From Streptomyces sp. TP-A0356 (lineage in GTDB: Bacteria; Actinomycetota; Actinomycetes; Streptomycetales; Streptomycetaceae): 64,000 nt of DNA. Under the pieces are notes generated by a model. That model was not told the DNA's origin. It saw only the letters and a list, made by a program, of their open reading frames with translations, and did not search any database. Made by a program: the position numbers and the translations under genes. Of the stretch, positions 41,950 to 51,464 are shown piece by piece (positions within the stretch are counted from its first letter, which is position 1; the number at the start of each line of letters is the position of its first letter). The stretch is from positions 124,001 to 188,000 of the forward strand of contig NZ_BBZJ01000016.1 of NCBI RefSeq assembly GCF_001417775.1, in the 5' to 3' direction.

Positions 41950-43464
41950 GTGAGCGACGTACGTGAAGGCGACCGTCCTCCCGAGCCGAACGGGAGCGAC
42001 AACGTCCTGGCGGCGCTGGACCGGCGGCCGCCCACCTCGTTCTACTGGTCGTTGACCCTGCTGGCGACTCTCGGCGGCTTCCTGTTCGGCTACGACACCG
42101 CCAACATCGGCTCCGCCCTGGACTTCATCCCCTATCACCTCGGCGGATTCGCGCTGGGGTATCTCGTGGCGGGAGCCTCGGTGGGCGCGGCGGTCGGCGC
42201 GATCACGGCCGGGCCGGCGACGGATGTGTTCGGCCGCAAGTCGCTGCTCGTCGTCGACGCCGGCATCTACGCCTCGGGGGCACTGCTCTCCGCCGTCTCC
42301 TGGAACGCGGGGGTGCTCATCGCCGCCCGTACCCTGATCGGGCTCGCCATCGGGGCGGACTCGGCGATCGCCACGGCGTACATCTCCGAGTACGCGCCCT
42401 CCGACCGGCGGGGTGCGCTCAGCATGCTGCAACAGTGGATGATCACGGTCGGCATCCTGACCTCCTACCTGGTCGCCCTGGTCGTCCTGCGCACCATGCC
42501 CGGGAACGCCTACGGCTTCGACTGGCGGCTGATGTTCGGTCTCGGCGCGGTGCCCGCGCTGGCCGCCCTGGTCCTGCGCACCCGCATGCCGGAGTCACCT
42601 CGATGGCTGCTGCAGCAGGGCCGGTACGAGGACGCGCGCACCGCGCTCGGGAAGCTGGGGGTCGATGTGCCGTTGCGTCACATCGAGCGCACGGCCGCGG
42701 CGTTCGAGGAGGAGGACCGCAGGCGCAGTGGGGAGAAGCGGGTCAGCCACTGGACTCCCGGGGTGCGCCGAGCGCTCGTGGTGGTCTCCGTCTTCTTCGT
42801 CTTCCAGCAGATCACCGGCATCAACGTCCCGCTGTACTACGGGCCTCATCTGCTGGCCCCACTCTTCCTGACCGGCGGCCACGGCAAGGCGGTGGACGCG
42901 GCGATCGCGGGTGTCGAGGTGACGGCGATCATGACCGCCGTGAACGTCGCCGCGACGTACTTCGGCTTCAAGTACATCGACCGGATCGGGCGCCGACGGC
43001 TGGCCATGGGTGCCTACGCCGGGATGGCGGCCTCCGCGGTGCTCGCGGCCGCCGGTCTGGGGCTGTTGCGCGGCACGGCCGAAATCGTGGTGGTGATGAC
43101 CGGCCTCGATCTGTTCATCGCCGCGTTCGCGGTCGGCGTCGGCGGCACCGGATGGCTGATCCAGGGCGAGACCTTCCCCACGGCGGTCCGCGGGCGTGCC
43201 GCCTCCCTCTGCGCCACGGCGGACTGGCTGGCCAACTTCGCGCTGATCGAGGTCTTCCCCTCCTGGCAGGGCGTCATCGGCCTGAGCGGGGTGCTCGTCT
43301 GCTTCGCCGGGCTGTGTCTGCTCGCGATCGTCTTCGTGTACGTCTTCCTGCCGGAGACCAAGGGGCTGTCGGTGGAGGAGATCATCCACCTGTACGAGGA
43401 CCAGGCACGCGCCGCACGATCGCCCGCCCGCCCGGGCTCGGCGCCCCGGCCCCGGCCCGGCTGA
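41950..43464 (+). CDS. Sugar porter, major facilitator superfamily
   Basis: A 504-residue twelve-helix transporter of the sugar porter family. Signature pieces: GGFLFGYDTANIGSAL in helix 1, the GRK loop (DVFGRKSLL), ISEYAPSDRRG, PESPRWLL, QQITGINVPLYYGP in helix 7, DRIGRRRL and the closing PETKGLS. It probably imports a monosaccharide by proton symport; the sugar is unknown. GTG 41950 is the start that gives a normal family N-terminus. Confidence 0.92.
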   Translation: MSDVREGDRPPEPNGSDNVLAALDRRPPTSFYWSLTLLATLGGFLFGYDTANIGSALDFIPYHLGGFALGYLVAGASVGAAVGAITAGPATDVFGRKSLLVVDAGIYASGALLSAVSWNAGVLIAARTLIGLAIGADSAIATAYISEYAPSDRRGALSMLQQWMITVGILTSYLVALVVLRTMPGNAYGFDWRLMFGLGAVPALAALVLRTRMPESPRWLLQQGRYEDARTALGKLGVDVPLRHIERTAAAFEEEDRRRSGEKRVSHWTPGVRRALVVVSVFFVFQQITGINVPLYYGPHLLAPLFLTGGHGKAVDAAIAGVEVTAIMTAVNVAATYFGFKYIDRIGRRRLAMGAYAGMAASAVLAAAGLGLLRGTAEIVVVMTGLDLFIAAFAVGVGGTGWLIQGETFPTAVRGRAASLCATADWLANFALIEVFPSWQGVIGLSGVLVCFAGLCLLAIVFVYVFLPETKGLSVEEIIHLYEDQARAARSPARPGSAPRPRPG

Positions 43465-43597
43465 GGGCCCGGGCGTTTCCCACCGCCGTCGAGGGGGACT
43501 CGGCCTGCAGGCGCCAACGGGCTGGAGGGGCTGGAGTCGCACGCCTCGCCCGCCACCGGATGCGGCGCCACCGGATGCAGAGGGAAGATGAAGCGTC

Positions 43598-43771
43598 GTG
43601 ATCGCGCACACCAACGGCAAACCCGTCGTCCGCCCGCCCGAGTCGGGCTGGGCGCAGGCCCGGACCTCACGCAGGGAGGGTCCGCGCACCTGCCTCCCGG
43701 CCGTGGAGAACGGGACGGATCCGTCAGCCCGCCGTGGCCCGGAGTGGAACATCGTCCGAGGCGAGGACTGA
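43598..43771 (+). CDS. Possible 57-residue small protein (doubtful)
   Basis: From GTG 43598 the frame reads VIAHTNGKPVVRPPESGWAQ and ends WNIVRGED before TGA. About 88 percent of its codons end in G or C, as in real genes here. A GAGGGAAGATGAAG stretch lies upstream as a loose ribosome site. I do not recognise a family, and chance open frames are common in such DNA. Confidence 0.3.
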   Translation: MIAHTNGKPVVRPPESGWAQARTSRREGPRTCLPAVENGTDPSARRGPEWNIVRGED

Positions 43772-43837
43772 GGGACCGGCGCGAGCAGCCGGGCGGGTGA
43801 GGCGGACGCGGCCGCGGGAAGCGGCTGCATCGTACAC

Positions 43838-43862
43838 GCTTCAGTGCCGAGGGTGTGGGTAC
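43838..43862 (+). promoter_or_regulatory. Sigma-B-like promoter for the catalase
   Basis: GCTT (43838-43841), 15 bp, then GGGTAC (43857-43862) matches the Streptomyces sigma-B consensus GNNT-N14-16-GGGTAY. It would give a leader of about 125 nt before the catalase. Sigma B controls the developmentally regulated large catalase CatB in S. coelicolor, which supports the match. Confidence 0.65.
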
Positions 43863-43993
43863 CCAGGCGACGCAACTGAACGTGATCGCGCGGCGCTTCG
43901 CCCACGAGGCGCAAGGCGACGGGACGCCTTCGGCGATGTTCTCCCTTCGGGCCCCGTCGCGCGCGGACAACTCGCCCGGAAGGCTGCACACGT

Positions 43994-46249
43994 ATGAACC
44001 ACAACCCGGACAAGGCGACCACCGACGAGACCGGCCGGCCCCCGCGCGCGGACGACGTTCCGCGCGGGCCCGGGATCGAGTCGCCTCCCCTGGCGGAGCC
44101 GACCGAGCCCGTGCCGCCGGCGCCGCCCAAGCCCGACCAGGCGGCTCCCGCCGCGGTCAGCCCGACCGGCCGCCCCACGGGAGCGGATCCCACGGTGCGG
44201 GCCCAGGCCGATCCCTATCTGACCACCGCGCAGGGAAACCGCCTGTACGAGACGGACCACTCGCTGAAGGCCGGCGCCCGGGGCCCCGTACTGCTGCAGG
44301 ACCACCATCTGCGCGAGAAGATCACCCACTTCGACCACGAGCGCATCCCCGAACGGGTGGTGCACGCCCGTGGCGCCGCGGCCCACGGTGTCTTCGAGGG
44401 CTACGGCACCGCCGAGAGCGTTACCAGGGCGGCCTTCCTGCGGCGGGACGTCGAGACACCGGTCTTCGTCCGGTTCTCCACCGTGCTCGGCTCACGCGGG
44501 TCGGCCGACACCGTGCGCGACACCCGGGGTTTCGCGACGAAGTTCTACACCAGCGAGGGCACCTTCGACCTGGTCGGCAACAACATCCCCGTGTTCTTCA
44601 TCCAGGACGCGATCAAGTTCCCGGACGTCATCCACGCCGGCAAGCCGCATCCGGATCGGGAGATCCCCCAGGCGCAGAGCGCGCACGACACGTTCTGGGA
44701 CTTCGTCAGCCTGCACACCGAGGCCACCCATCACACGCTCTGGAACATGTCCGACCGCGGCATCCCGCGCTCCTTCCGCATGATGCAGGGCTTCGGGGTG
44801 CACACCTTCCGGCTGGTGAACGCGGAGGGCGCCACCACGCTGGTGAAGTTCCACTGGAAGCCCCGGCTGGGTGTCCATTCGCTGGTGTGGGAGGAGGCGC
44901 AGCTCATCGGCGGCATGGACCCGGACTTCCACCGTCGTGACCTGGCCGACGCCATCGAGGCGGGCGCCTATCCGCAGTGGGAGCTGGGCATCCAGACCTT
45001 CCCGGACACCCCCGAACAGACCTTCGAGGGCATCGATCTGCTCGACCCCACCAACATCGTCCCCGAAGAGCTCGCGCCCGTGCAGCCCGTCGGTCTGCTG
45101 ACGCTGAACGCCAACCCCACCAACTTCTTCGCCGAGACCGAGCAGGTCGCCTTCCACCCCGGCCATCTCGTCCCCGGCATCGACATCACCGACGACCCGC
45201 TGCTCGCCGGCCGCCTCTTCTCCTACCTGGACACCCAGATCAGCCGCCTGGGCGGACCCAACTTCGCCCAGATCCCCGTGAACCGCCCGCACGCCCCGGT
45301 GAACGACATGCTGCGCGACGGCATGCACCAGACCGCCGTGCACACCGGTGTGGCACCCTACCGGCCCAACTCCCTGGACGGGGGCTGCCCGTTCCTGGCC
45401 GGCGCGGACACCCACGCGTACGTCGAGGCACCGGTGCGGGTCCCGGATGCGGAGAAGACCCGGGGCACCCCGGCGTCCTTCTCGGACCATTTCACCCAGC
45501 CCCGGATGTTCTGGCTGAGCATGAGCCCGGTGGAGCGCGAGCACATCGTCGCCGCGTACACCTTCGAACTCGGCAAGTGCTACGAACAAGCGGTCAAGGA
45601 ACGGGTGTTGAAGGCGCTCGCCAACATCGACCCGGAGCTGTGCGAACAGGTCGCGGCGGGCCTCGGCCTGCCGGCACCCGAGCCCACGGTGCCGCTCGTC
45701 GCCGTGGACGCCAGCCCCGCCCTCTCCCAGATGGGCGGCGTCTGGCCGCTGGACGGGCGGGTCATCGGCGTCGTCACCGACGGGCGCGCGGACCTGGACG
45801 GCGTACGCGTCCTCCGGGAAGCCGTGCTCGCCACGGGGATGGTGCCCCTGGTCATCGCGCCGACCGGAGGGAAGCTCGACCCGGACGGTGAGCCCATCAC
45901 CGTGCAGCGCACCTTCGCGACCGCCCGGTCCGTCGAGTACGACGCCGTGCTGCTCGCGGGCACCCCGGAGCCCGCACCGGACGCGTACGGGGCGCGGGAC
46001 GCCAAGGCCGGGGAGCCGGGAGCCGACGGAACGGTGGACCCACGGGTGTTGCTGATGCTGGCGGAGGCCTTCCGGCACGGGAAGGCGATCGGCGGCTGGG
46101 CCGGCGCCGAGGCCGCGCTGCGGGCGGCCGGCGTGCCCCTGGACGCTCCCGGAGTGGTGACCGCGGACTCCGGTACGAGTGTGCTGGAGCAGATCACCCG
46201 GCTGCTGACCGGTCACCGCGTCTGGGACCGGTTCGCCTCCCGCGTCTGA
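43994..46249 (+). CDS. katE: Large-subunit (clade 2) catalase, CatB/KatE/HPII type
   Basis: A 751-residue monofunctional heme catalase. After a Pro-rich N-terminus (about 1-75) the core shows the active-site His ([13 protein letters not shown]), distal Asn ([15 protein letters not shown]) and the heme-ligand Tyr (RLFSYLDTQ). A C-terminal flavodoxin-like domain (about 580-751: [29 protein letters not shown]) marks the large clade. It breaks down hydrogen peroxide. The promoter upstream fits sigma B. A long inverted repeat follows the gene. Confidence 0.95.
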   Translation: MNHNPDKATTDETGRPPRADDVPRGPGIESPPLAEPTEPVPPAPPKPDQAAPAAVSPTGRPTGADPTVRAQADPYLTTAQGNRLYETDHSLKAGARGPVLLQDHHLREKITHFDHERIPERVVHARGAAAHGVFEGYGTAESVTRAAFLRRDVETPVFVRFSTVLGSRGSADTVRDTRGFATKFYTSEGTFDLVGNNIPVFFIQDAIKFPDVIHAGKPHPDREIPQAQSAHDTFWDFVSLHTEATHHTLWNMSDRGIPRSFRMMQGFGVHTFRLVNAEGATTLVKFHWKPRLGVHSLVWEEAQLIGGMDPDFHRRDLADAIEAGAYPQWELGIQTFPDTPEQTFEGIDLLDPTNIVPEELAPVQPVGLLTLNANPTNFFAETEQVAFHPGHLVPGIDITDDPLLAGRLFSYLDTQISRLGGPNFAQIPVNRPHAPVNDMLRDGMHQTAVHTGVAPYRPNSLDGGCPFLAGADTHAYVEAPVRVPDAEKTRGTPASFSDHFTQPRMFWLSMSPVEREHIVAAYTFELGKCYEQAVKERVLKALANIDPELCEQVAAGLGLPAPEPTVPLVAVDASPALSQMGGVWPLDGRVIGVVTDGRADLDGVRVLREAVLATGMVPLVIAPTGGKLDPDGEPITVQRTFATARSVEYDAVLLAGTPEPAPDAYGARDAKAGEPGADGTVDPRVLLMLAEAFRHGKAIGGWAGAEAALRAAGVPLDAPGVVTADSGTSVLEQITRLLTGHRVWDRFASRV

Positions 46250-46261
46250 CCGCCGTGGGGT

Positions 46262-46317
46262 CACGGCACCGGTGTGTCGAAGCGGGCCCCCAGGGGACTC
46301 GGAAAGCCGGTGCCGTG
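46262..46317 (+). terminator. Long-loop inverted repeat after the catalase
   Basis: CACGGCACCGG (46262-46272) pairs exactly with CCGGTGCCGTG (46307-46317) across a 34-nt loop, 12 bp after the catalase stop and just before the dehydrogenase gene. It could be a factor-independent terminator or an mRNA stabiliser. Confidence 0.5.
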
Positions 46318-46347
46318 CCCGGCACGCGATACCCGAGGAGCTGAGTG

Positions 46348-47532
46348 ATGCGAGCACTGACCTGGCAGGGCCGGCGGGACGTCCGCGTGGAGACCGTCCC
46401 CGACCCCCGGATCGAGAAGCCCGACGATGTCATCGTGCGGATCACGTCCACCGGAATCTGCGGTTCCGATCTGCATCTGTACGAGCTCCTCGGTCCCTAT
46501 CTCGACCCGGGGGACATTCTCGGCCACGAGCCCATGGGCATCGTCGAGGAGGTCGGACCCCAGGTGCGCGCGCTCAAGCCGGGCGACCGGGTGGTCATAC
46601 CGTTCACCATCTCGTGCCGTGACTGTTTCATGTGCAACCAGGGTCTGCACTCGCAGTGCGAGACGACCCAGGTCAAGGAGCGCGGAACCGGCGCCGCCCT
46701 GTTCGGGTACTCGAAGCTGTACGGGCAGGTGCCGGGCGGACAGGCCGAGTTCCTGCGGGTGCCGTTCGGCGACAAGCTGCCCATCAAGGTGCCCGAGGGG
46801 CCGCCGGACGACCGGTACGTCTACCTCTCCGACGTCCTGCCCACCGCGTGGCAGGCGGTGGAGTACGCGGCGGTGCCCCCGGGCGGAAGTGTCACCGTCC
46901 TGGGGCTGGGCCCCATCGGCGACATGGCCACCCGCGTCGCCCGCCACCGCGGCGCCGGCCTCGTCATCGGCGTGGACCTGGTGGACGAACGTCTGGAGCG
47001 GGCCGCGGCGCGCGGGGTCGTCTGCTTCGACGTGCGCCGGCACGGTAGGGACCTGACCGAGGCCGTACGGGACCTCACCGACGGCCGGGGGACGGACGCG
47101 GTGATCGACGCCGTCGGCATGGAGGCGCATGGCGCGCCGCTGGCCAAGGCCGCGCAGTGGGTCACCGGGCTGCTGCCCGGCGCCGTGGCGCAGCCCCTGA
47201 TGGAACACGCCGGAGTGGACCGTCTCGGCGCCCTGCACGCGGCCATCGACCTGGTACGCCGGGGTGGCACCGTCTCCGTCTCCGGGGTGTACGGCGGGGT
47301 CGCGGACCCCATGCCGCTCCTGGCCATGTTCGACAAGCAGATCCAGGTGCGCATGGGACAGGCGAACGTGTGGCGCTGGGTGGAGCACATCCTGCCGCTG
47401 CTCACGGACGAGGATCCGCTCGGCGTGGACACCTTCAAGACGCACGCCATGCCCCTGGTGGACGGCCCCAAGGCCTATGCGATGTTCCAGGCCAAGGAGG
47501 ACGGCATGGTCAAGACGCTGCTCAAGCCCTGA
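46348..47532 (+). CDS. Zinc-dependent alcohol dehydrogenase
   Basis: A 394-residue medium-chain dehydrogenase. Catalytic zinc ligands are in GICGSDLH and GHEPMGIVEEVG; structural zinc is held by the Cys cluster CRDCFMCNQGLHSQC. The cofactor fold is VTVLGLGPIGDMATRVA, with Asp in GVDLVDERL favouring NAD. It resembles glutathione-independent formaldehyde dehydrogenases. Substrate is unknown. ATG 46348 follows GAGGAG. It is co-directional with the DksA-like gene 50 bp downstream. Confidence 0.92.
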   Translation: MRALTWQGRRDVRVETVPDPRIEKPDDVIVRITSTGICGSDLHLYELLGPYLDPGDILGHEPMGIVEEVGPQVRALKPGDRVVIPFTISCRDCFMCNQGLHSQCETTQVKERGTGAALFGYSKLYGQVPGGQAEFLRVPFGDKLPIKVPEGPPDDRYVYLSDVLPTAWQAVEYAAVPPGGSVTVLGLGPIGDMATRVARHRGAGLVIGVDLVDERLERAAARGVVCFDVRRHGRDLTEAVRDLTDGRGTDAVIDAVGMEAHGAPLAKAAQWVTGLLPGAVAQPLMEHAGVDRLGALHAAIDLVRRGGTVSVSGVYGGVADPMPLLAMFDKQIQVRMGQANVWRWVEHILPLLTDEDPLGVDTFKTHAMPLVDGPKAYAMFQAKEDGMVKTLLKP

Positions 47533-47582
47533 CCGAGCACGCCCTGACCGCGCACGACCTCCCCTACCCGGTTGGAGCCCCC

Positions 47583-47948
47583 ATGCCCACGAAACTGTCG
47601 GCAGACGACCTGAGAGAGATCACGGACCGGCTCACCGCCGAGGCCGACGCGCTGCGCGAGGAACTCTCCGACGCCGAGTCGAAGATGCCCGCCCTCTACG
47701 CGGACTGCGACCTCGACGCGGCCGACGTGGGCGCACGGGTGACCGCGCTCGCGGCTCTGCGCGCGGACGCCGACCGCGCACGGAAGCTGCTGGACCGGGT
47801 CCTCGCCGCCCTGCCCAAGGTGGGAACGCCCGGCTTCGGACGGTGCACGACCTGCGGCGACGTCATCGGCCGGGACCGTCTGCTGGCGGTGCCGCACACG
47901 GAGGTGTGCATCGGCTGTGCCCGGTCGGGCGCGGGCGCGCAGGTGTGA
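47583..47948 (+). CDS. DksA/TraR-like zinc-finger protein
   Basis: A 121-residue protein: a helical coiled-coil N-terminus (about 5-80, with acidic residues LYADCDLDAAD at the tip) and a C-terminal zinc finger (CTTCGD ... CIGCAR). DksA relatives insert the coiled coil into the RNA polymerase secondary channel; several Streptomyces paralogues resemble this one. ATG 47583 gives the family length. It probably shares a transcript with the dehydrogenase. Confidence 0.85.
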   Translation: MPTKLSADDLREITDRLTAEADALREELSDAESKMPALYADCDLDAADVGARVTALAALRADADRARKLLDRVLAALPKVGTPGFGRCTTCGDVIGRDRLLAVPHTEVCIGCARSGAGAQV

Positions 47949-48000
47949 GGACGCGCAGGTCTGAGGTCCGCCCGAGCGTCACCCGCGCCGGCCACGGCCG

Positions 48001-48070
48001 TCGTCAGGATGTCGTCAGTCGTCAGGATGTCGTCAGAGGCCCCGGGCCGTCGTCAGGATGTCGTCGTCAG
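48001..48070. repeat. Three direct copies overlapping the 3' end of the FAD-Rieske gene
   Basis: TCGTCAGGATGTCGTCAG occurs at 48001-48018 and 48019-48036, and a third time at 48050-48070 with a 3-bp TCG insertion. The third copy contains the stop codon of the oxidoreductase. Copies two and three are followed by near-identical AGAGGCCCC and AGAGGTCCC, so the gene end looks locally duplicated. Confidence 0.85.
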
Positions 48071-49596
48071 AGGTCCCGTCGCTCCAACGGCCGCGTGGCG
48101 GGCCCCTGCAGCACCCGTCCGTCGAGGTCGAAGCGGGAGCCGTGGCAGGGGCACTCCCACGCCTGTTCCGCGCGGTTGAAGGCGACCAGGCACCCCAGGT
48201 GGGTGCAGCGCGCCGACAGCGCGTGCACCCGTCCCGCCTGGTCGCGGGAGACCGCGCACAGGTGTGCGCCGACCCGGATCACGGCGCCGTCGCCCGCAGC
48301 GATGTCGTCGACCGACCTCCCGCCGCCGGCCAGGGGTGTCAGCCGGTCTCCCACGAAGTGCTGGGCGACCTTGGCCTGGTGCCTGAGGAAGGCGGGTGCC
48401 TCGCGCACCACTGAGCCCAGCCGGCGCGGGTCGTACAGATGCGTCCATGGCGGCTTCCGCCCGTCGATCAGTGCGGAGAGCAGGAGCCCCGCCATGATTC
48501 CGCCACTGAGGCCCCAGCCTCCGAACCCGGTGGCGACGTAGGTGTGGCGGCTTCCGGGGTGCAGGGGCCCGACGAGCGGCACCGTGTCCGTGGAGTCGTT
48601 GTCCTGGGTGGCCCAGCGGTATGTGAAGTCGAGCGGCCCGAAGTGTTCGGTGGCCCAGTCGGCCAGGCGGGAGAAGTGGTCGCCGCTGTCCGACGTACCC
48701 GGAGTGAAGTGCTCACCGGTGACGATCAGCAGGCGGGTGCCGTCCCGGTAGGGAGCGGTCCGCAGGGACCGTGTGTTCTCGTCGGGGGTGATGTACATCC
48801 CGTGCGGGTCGCGCCCGGCGTCGATCGGTGCCGTCAGGACGACCTCGCGTCGCGGGGCCAGTCGGGTGAAGAGCATGGCGCGGTCGAAGACGGGATAGTG
48901 GGTGGCCACCACGACGTCCCTTGCCGTGACCGTGTACCCCGCCTCGGTGGTGAGGCGGCAGGGTTCGCCTTCGTGCAGACCGACCACGCGGGTGCCCTCG
49001 TAGAGCTGCCCGCCCCTGCGCGTCAGCTCGTCTGCGAGGGCGAGGAGGTACTTGCGCGGGTGGAACTGCACCTGGCCGGCGGCCCTGACCGCCCCCGCAA
49101 CGGGGAAGGGCAGCTGTGTGTCGGTGACGAACTCGGCGGCCAGCCCCGCCTCACGCGCGGCCTCCGCCTCCGCGCGTACTTCCGGCACGCGGTCGTGATC
49201 CAGCGTGTAGGTGTACGCCGCCGCGTCCTCCCAGTCGCAGTCGATGCCGAGTTCGTCGACGAGCGCGGCTGCTCTGCGGAGGGCATCCATCTGGGAGTGG
49301 CCGTACAGCCTCGCGCCCTCGGGGCCGCGCGTGCGGCGCAGGCGCTGGTGTACGAGGGAGTGGAGCGCGGTGAGCTTGGCCGTCGTATGGCCGGTGACGC
49401 CGCCGGCCAGGCAGCCGGCCTCCAGCACGGCGACACTGCGGCCGCTCTGGGCCACTTCCCAGGCGGTGCTCAGCCCCGCCATGCCGGCCCCGATCACGGC
49501 CACGTCCACGCCGATGTCCTCGGTGAGGGCCGGACGGGGAAGCCCAGGCGCCGTCTCGATCCAGTACGACGCCTGTGTGCCGGTGTGCTCGCTCAT
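48067..49596 (-). CDS. FAD-dependent oxidoreductase with C-terminal Rieske domain
   Basis: A 509-residue fusion. The DAO-type FAD domain (about 25-390) starts with VAVIGAGMAGLSTAWEVA and contains GHTTAKLTALH and the C-terminal FAD loop (YVATGFGGWGLSGGIMAG). A Rieske 2Fe-2S domain (about 415-505) has CTHLGC and CPCHGSRFD, the complete two-Cys/two-His ligand set. B. subtilis YhfW has the same layout. Substrate is unknown. ATG 49596 is chosen because the upstream frame is unlike the family. It lies 43 bp after the SDR stop. Confidence 0.9.
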   Translation of the reverse strand: MSEHTGTQASYWIETAPGLPRPALTEDIGVDVAVIGAGMAGLSTAWEVAQSGRSVAVLEAGCLAGGVTGHTTAKLTALHSLVHQRLRRTRGPEGARLYGHSQMDALRRAAALVDELGIDCDWEDAAAYTYTLDHDRVPEVRAEAEAAREAGLAAEFVTDTQLPFPVAGAVRAAGQVQFHPRKYLLALADELTRRGGQLYEGTRVVGLHEGEPCRLTTEAGYTVTARDVVVATHYPVFDRAMLFTRLAPRREVVLTAPIDAGRDPHGMYITPDENTRSLRTAPYRDGTRLLIVTGEHFTPGTSDSGDHFSRLADWATEHFGPLDFTYRWATQDNDSTDTVPLVGPLHPGSRHTYVATGFGGWGLSGGIMAGLLLSALIDGRKPPWTHLYDPRRLGSVVREAPAFLRHQAKVAQHFVGDRLTPLAGGGRSVDDIAAGDGAVIRVGAHLCAVSRDQAGRVHALSARCTHLGCLVAFNRAEQAWECPCHGSRFDLDGRVLQGPATRPLERRDL

Positions 49597-49639
49597 GGGG
49601 GCCGGGTTCCCCGAACCGGATCTCCGAAGCGCGCAGGGG

Positions 49640-50524
49640 TCAGGGCAGAGGTACGCCGCCCGTCGCGTTGACGATCTCGGCCGTGATGTAGCTCGCCTGC
49701 TCCGAGGCGAGGAAGACATAGGCGGGAGCGATCTCGGCCGGCTGGGCGGGCCTGCCCAGGGGAGACTGCTTGCCGAACTCGGTGGTGTCCGGAAGGGTGG
49801 CGGGGATGAGCGGGGTCCAGACGGGCCCGGGCGCCACTGCGTTCACACGGATGCCGTCCGAGGCGAGCATCTGGGCCAGACCCTGTGTGAACGTGACGAT
49901 GGCGCCCTTGGTGGTCGCGTAGTCGAGCAGGTGCGGACTGGGCTTGTACGCCTGCACGGACGTGGTGTTGATGATCGACCCGCCGGCCGGGATGTGCGGC
50001 AGGGCCTTCTTGCACAGCCAGAACATCCCGTACAGGTTCGTGCGCATCACCCGGTCGAACTGTTCCGTGGTGATGGCTTCGATGCCGTCGGGCTGGGACA
50101 TCTGGTATGCGGCGTTGTTGACCAGGACGTCGATGCGCCCGAACTCCGCGAGCGCCCGTTCGATCAGCCGGTCGCACTGCTCCTCGTAGCGGATGTCGCA
50201 GGCCACCGGGACCGCCTTGCGCCCCGCCTCCTCGACCAGGCGGGCCGTCTCGCGTGCCTCGTCGCTCTCCTCCGGAAGATGGGTGAACAGGACGTCGGCA
50301 CCCTCCCGGGCATAGGCCAGCGCCACGGCACGCCCGATACCGGAGTCACCCCCGGTGATGAGTGTCTTCCGGTCCGTGAGCAGCCCACATCCGCGGTACG
50401 AGTCCTCGCCGTGGTCCGGCGGCGGGTCCATCGGGCCCGTCCAGCCGGGGTGCGGCTGATCCTGCTGGGGGAACTCGGGACGGGGGTACCGCTCCGCCGG
50501 GTGCTGCGGTCCGTTGTCCTTCAC
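49640..50524 (-). CDS. SDR oxidoreductase of the general-stress type (YhdF-like)
   Basis: A 294-residue short-chain dehydrogenase with the long N-terminal extension of stress-type SDRs (ERYPRPEFPQQDQPHPG, DSYRGCGLL). The cofactor motif is TGGDSGIGRA, followed by NNAAYQ, NTTSVQAY and YATTK as the catalytic set. B. subtilis relatives belong to the sigma-B regulon. GTG 50524 has a GAGAGG site. It probably forms an operon with the FAD-Rieske gene. Confidence 0.9.
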   Translation of the reverse strand: MKDNGPQHPAERYPRPEFPQQDQPHPGWTGPMDPPPDHGEDSYRGCGLLTDRKTLITGGDSGIGRAVALAYAREGADVLFTHLPEESDEARETARLVEEAGRKAVPVACDIRYEEQCDRLIERALAEFGRIDVLVNNAAYQMSQPDGIEAITTEQFDRVMRTNLYGMFWLCKKALPHIPAGGSIINTTSVQAYKPSPHLLDYATTKGAIVTFTQGLAQMLASDGIRVNAVAPGPVWTPLIPATLPDTTEFGKQSPLGRPAQPAEIAPAYVFLASEQASYITAEIVNATGGVPLP

Positions 50525-50735
50525 GCTTCGTGCCTCTCTGCCGGTGCGGACGGCCCGGGCCGGAGCGGTGGGCTGTCGCCCCCACGCCGGCCCGCAGCAG
50601 GTGAGCGGCGAAACACCAGGGTCTCGTGCCCACGCAGCGTCGAGTCCCCCTCCGCGCGTGGTCGACACATGCGTCAGGGGTCCGGCCGACCGCGCGGACG
50701 CCCTCCGACGCTCCCGGGGGCCTCGGGGATCGCCG

Positions 50736-51257
50736 TCACAGTGCCCGGTACATGATGTGCAGCCCCACCCTGCCGAACCGGGGGTGTTCGTACGCTCCCG
50801 GAACCGTGCCCAGGATCGTGAAGCCCAGGGACGTCCACAGCGTCACGGCCGGGTTGGTCTCCACGACCGCGTTGAAGACCATGCCGCGGTAGCCGGCGGC
50901 CTTCGCCACGGCCAGGACGTGTTCGGCCAGGGCACGCCCGATGCCCTCTCCCGCCCGGTCGGGGTCGACCATGAAGCCGGCGTTGGCGATGCGGGCGGCG
51001 GGACCGCCGTAATTGGGCATGACGTAGGCCGAGCCGACGACCGCCCCGGAGTCGTCCTCGGCGACGTACACACGCTTGACCGGCGCCATCCACAGGGCGC
51101 GGGCCGCTTCCTCGGTGGTGTCCGGGTCCCAGGCGTAGGTCTCACCGGCGGCGACGATCCGGTGCCAGAACGGCCAGATGCGCGGCCAGTCGTCAGCCTC
51201 GGCTTCTCTGATCAGCATGGGCGCCGAGTCCGGCACGCCCATGCCGTCAGCGATCAC
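50736..51257 (-). CDS. GNAT-family N-acetyltransferase
   Basis: A 173-residue acetyltransferase. The acetyl-CoA loop is present as VDPDRAGEGIGRALAEHV, with strands YVAEDDSGAVVGSAYV before and GFTILGTVPGAYEHPRFG after. The last part resembles phosphinothricin/amino-acid N-acetyltransferase relatives. Substrate unknown. ATG 51257 is used; Met6 or Met14 are possible starts. Confidence 0.88.
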   Translation of the reverse strand: MIADGMGVPDSAPMLIREAEADDWPRIWPFWHRIVAAGETYAWDPDTTEEAARALWMAPVKRVYVAEDDSGAVVGSAYVMPNYGGPAARIANAGFMVDPDRAGEGIGRALAEHVLAVAKAAGYRGMVFNAVVETNPAVTLWTSLGFTILGTVPGAYEHPRFGRVGLHIMYRAL

Positions 51258-51272
51258 GAGGGGTCCGCGAGG

Positions 51273-51464
51273 TCAGTCGACGCTCGGCAGGATGTGGGGC
51301 TCGGCGAGGTCGTCCTCGTAGCCGGCCAGTCTGATGGGGGCGGACCTGGCCCACACGTCCAGGCTGCCGAGCTTCTTCTCCGCCCGGCGGCCGCCGCGCT
51401 CCCCGCGTTCCTTGGGCCGCTGATCGTGATTCGTCTTCTCCGGTGTCACCGCGCACTCCTTCAT
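51273..51464 (-). CDS. Small conserved actinobacterial protein (63 residues)
   Basis: A basic N-terminus (about 1-35, rich in Lys, Arg and Glu) precedes a hydrophobic-acidic tail WARSAPIRLAGYEDDLAEPHILPSVD. I recall similar tails in small Streptomyces proteins of unknown role. A GAAGGAG-like site precedes the start. It lies 15 bp before the acetyltransferase gene on the same strand, so the two may share a transcript. Confidence 0.65.
   Translation of the reverse strand: MKECAVTPEKTNHDQRPKERGERGGRRAEKKLGSLDVWARSAPIRLAGYEDDLAEPHILPSVD

Larger units (their letters stand above)
43465..43993. other. Intergenic region before the catalase
   Basis: About 530 bp. It holds a short direct repeat (CGCCACCGGATGC twice, about 43553-43578), a doubtful small open frame (43598-43771) and a sigma-B-like promoter (43838-43862). 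I see no other gene. Confidence 0.6.

Noticed and set aside
48001..48070. Three direct repeats as a small CRISPR or attachment site
   Set aside because: Two copies are directly adjacent, the third overlaps a coding end, and no integrase or cas gene is near.
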